From assembly GCA_005778355.1 (NCBI GenBank), contig SXON01000216.1:1-40260 (forward strand): 40,260 nucleotides of DNA, given 5' to 3'. Each line of letters starts with the position of its first letter. Position 1 is the first letter of the stretch. Made by a program: the position numbers and the translations under genes. Origin of the DNA: Pseudomonadota bacterium (GTDB taxonomy: Bacteria > Myxococcota_A > UBA796 > SXON01). Below the pieces are notes generated by a model. That model worked only from the letters and a program-made list of their open reading frames with translations. It searched no databases and was not told the DNA's origin. Positions 39,697 through 40,260 of the stretch are shown one piece after another.

Positions 39697-40260
39697 CCCT
39701 CACCCGCCGCGACATCATCAAGACCTCCGTGGCCGCCAGCGTGGCCACCAGCATGGGCATCAGCGTGCCGAACGAGGCTCGCGCCGAGTCGGCGGCCGCC
39801 GACCTCGGCATCGCCTGGGACAAGTCAGCCTGCCGTTTCTGCGGCGTGGGCTGCGGCATCATGGTGGGCACCAAGGAAGGCAAGGTGGTGGCCATGAAGG
39901 GCGACCCCGAGAGCCCGGTGAACCGCGGCCTCAATTGCATCAAGGGATATTTCAACGCCAAGATCATGTACGGCGCCGACCGGCTCACTCAGCCTCTCCT
40001 GCGCAAGAAGGACGGGAAGTTTGCCAAGGACGGCGCGTTCACCCCGGTGAGCTGGGCCGAGGCCTTCGACGTGATGGCCGCCATGATGAAGGAGTACTAC
40101 GCCGCGAAGGGCACGTCGTCACTCGCCCGGTTCGGCTCGGGCCAAGACACCATCGACGAGGGCTACGCGGCGGCCAAGCTCTGGAAGGCAGGGTTCCGCT
40201 CCAACGGCATCGACCCCAACGCCCGGCACTGCATGGCGAGCGCGGTGGCCGCCTTCATGC
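39693..40260 (+). CDS. napA: NapA, periplasmic nitrate reductase (N-terminal part)
   Basis: The first 189 residues of NapA, cut by the window end. The Tat signal starts [13 protein letters not shown] (twin Arg at 5-6). Next is the [4Fe-4S] motif, Cys47-x2-Cys50-x3-Cys54 (CRFCGVGC), with the fourth ligand Cys82 (LNCIKGY), then the family blocks KGDPESPVN and [12 protein letters not shown]. NapA reduces nitrate to nitrite in the periplasm with a bis-MGD molybdenum cofactor, fed by quinol through its partners. Those partners (napB and others) would lie beyond the window. The start is fixed by the ATGA overlap with napD. Confidence 0.93.
   Translation, partial: MTLTRRDIIKTSVAASVATSMGISVPNEARAESAAADLGIAWDKSACRFCGVGCGIMVGTKEGKVVAMKGDPESPVNRGLNCIKGYFNAKIMYGADRLTQPLLRKKDGKFAKDGAFTPVSWAEAFDVMAAMMKEYYAAKGTSSLARFGSGQDTIDEGYAAAKLWKAGFRSNGIDPNARHCMASAVAAFM

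Overview
The window is 40,260 bases of very GC-rich DNA, probably from a myxobacterium-like bacterium (Myxococcota or the former deltaproteobacteria). The main clues are MopE-type metal-binding repeats combined with FG-GAP propellers, a Cys-Gly-Cys/hydrophobic/Arg C-terminal tail of the MYXO-CTERM kind, Asp/Ser/Gly/Glu linkers behind lipoprotein cysteines, and a large Tad/Flp pilus locus. This assignment is inference. No rRNA gene or marker protein settles it.

Layout. 169-752: a small two-gene unit with a truncated nucleotidyltransferase, resembling a decayed toxin-antitoxin pair. 813-9831 (minus): an eleven-gene Tad pilus operon, cpaB-cpaC-cpaE-cpaF-tadB-tadC-TPR lipoprotein-small lipoprotein-TadG-like-TadE-like-TadE-like, mostly joined by 4-base stop/start overlaps. 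10072-14255 (plus): a 952-residue FG-GAP/MopE surface protein and a separate TadG-type protein with a von Willebrand A domain. 14258-16099 (minus): an M30-like zinc metalloprotease lipoprotein, a perfect 21-bp inverted repeat and a 60-residue unknown. 16322-18916 (plus): YceI-like protein, enoyl-CoA hydratase and two lipoproteins. 18920-20752 (minus): a C45-type Ntn-hydrolase. 20773-24038 (plus): FGE-domain lipoprotein, beta-propeller lipoprotein and GlpD. 24042-24212 (minus): an orphan Flp prepilin gene 14 kb from the tad operon. 24377-26254 (plus): a second MopE/FG-GAP lipoprotein with reversed domain order. 26303-27379 (minus): an SPFH protein.

27380-28695 has no protein-coding gene. It holds a tRNA-Gly-like sequence whose 3' half precedes its 5' half, and an array of 44-bp imperfect palindromes.

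28696-32438 (minus): a membrane glycosyltransferase-like protein, an aldehyde dehydrogenase and an outer-membrane-like protein. 32501-36267 (plus): two related GABA-transaminase-type aminotransferases, the second fused to an acyltransferase-like domain. With the nearby dehydrogenase these could form an amino acid or polyamine catabolic module. 36271-39311 (minus): a zinc-finger/histone-fold protein, a nitroreductase and an alpha/beta hydrolase lipoprotein. 39448 to the end (plus): napD and the start of napA (periplasmic nitrate reductase).

Patterns seen across the window: very short signal peptides without positive charge, 4-base NTGA gene overlaps (two apparently using CTG starts), and TANNNT boxes close to start codons that lack a Shine-Dalgarno sequence.
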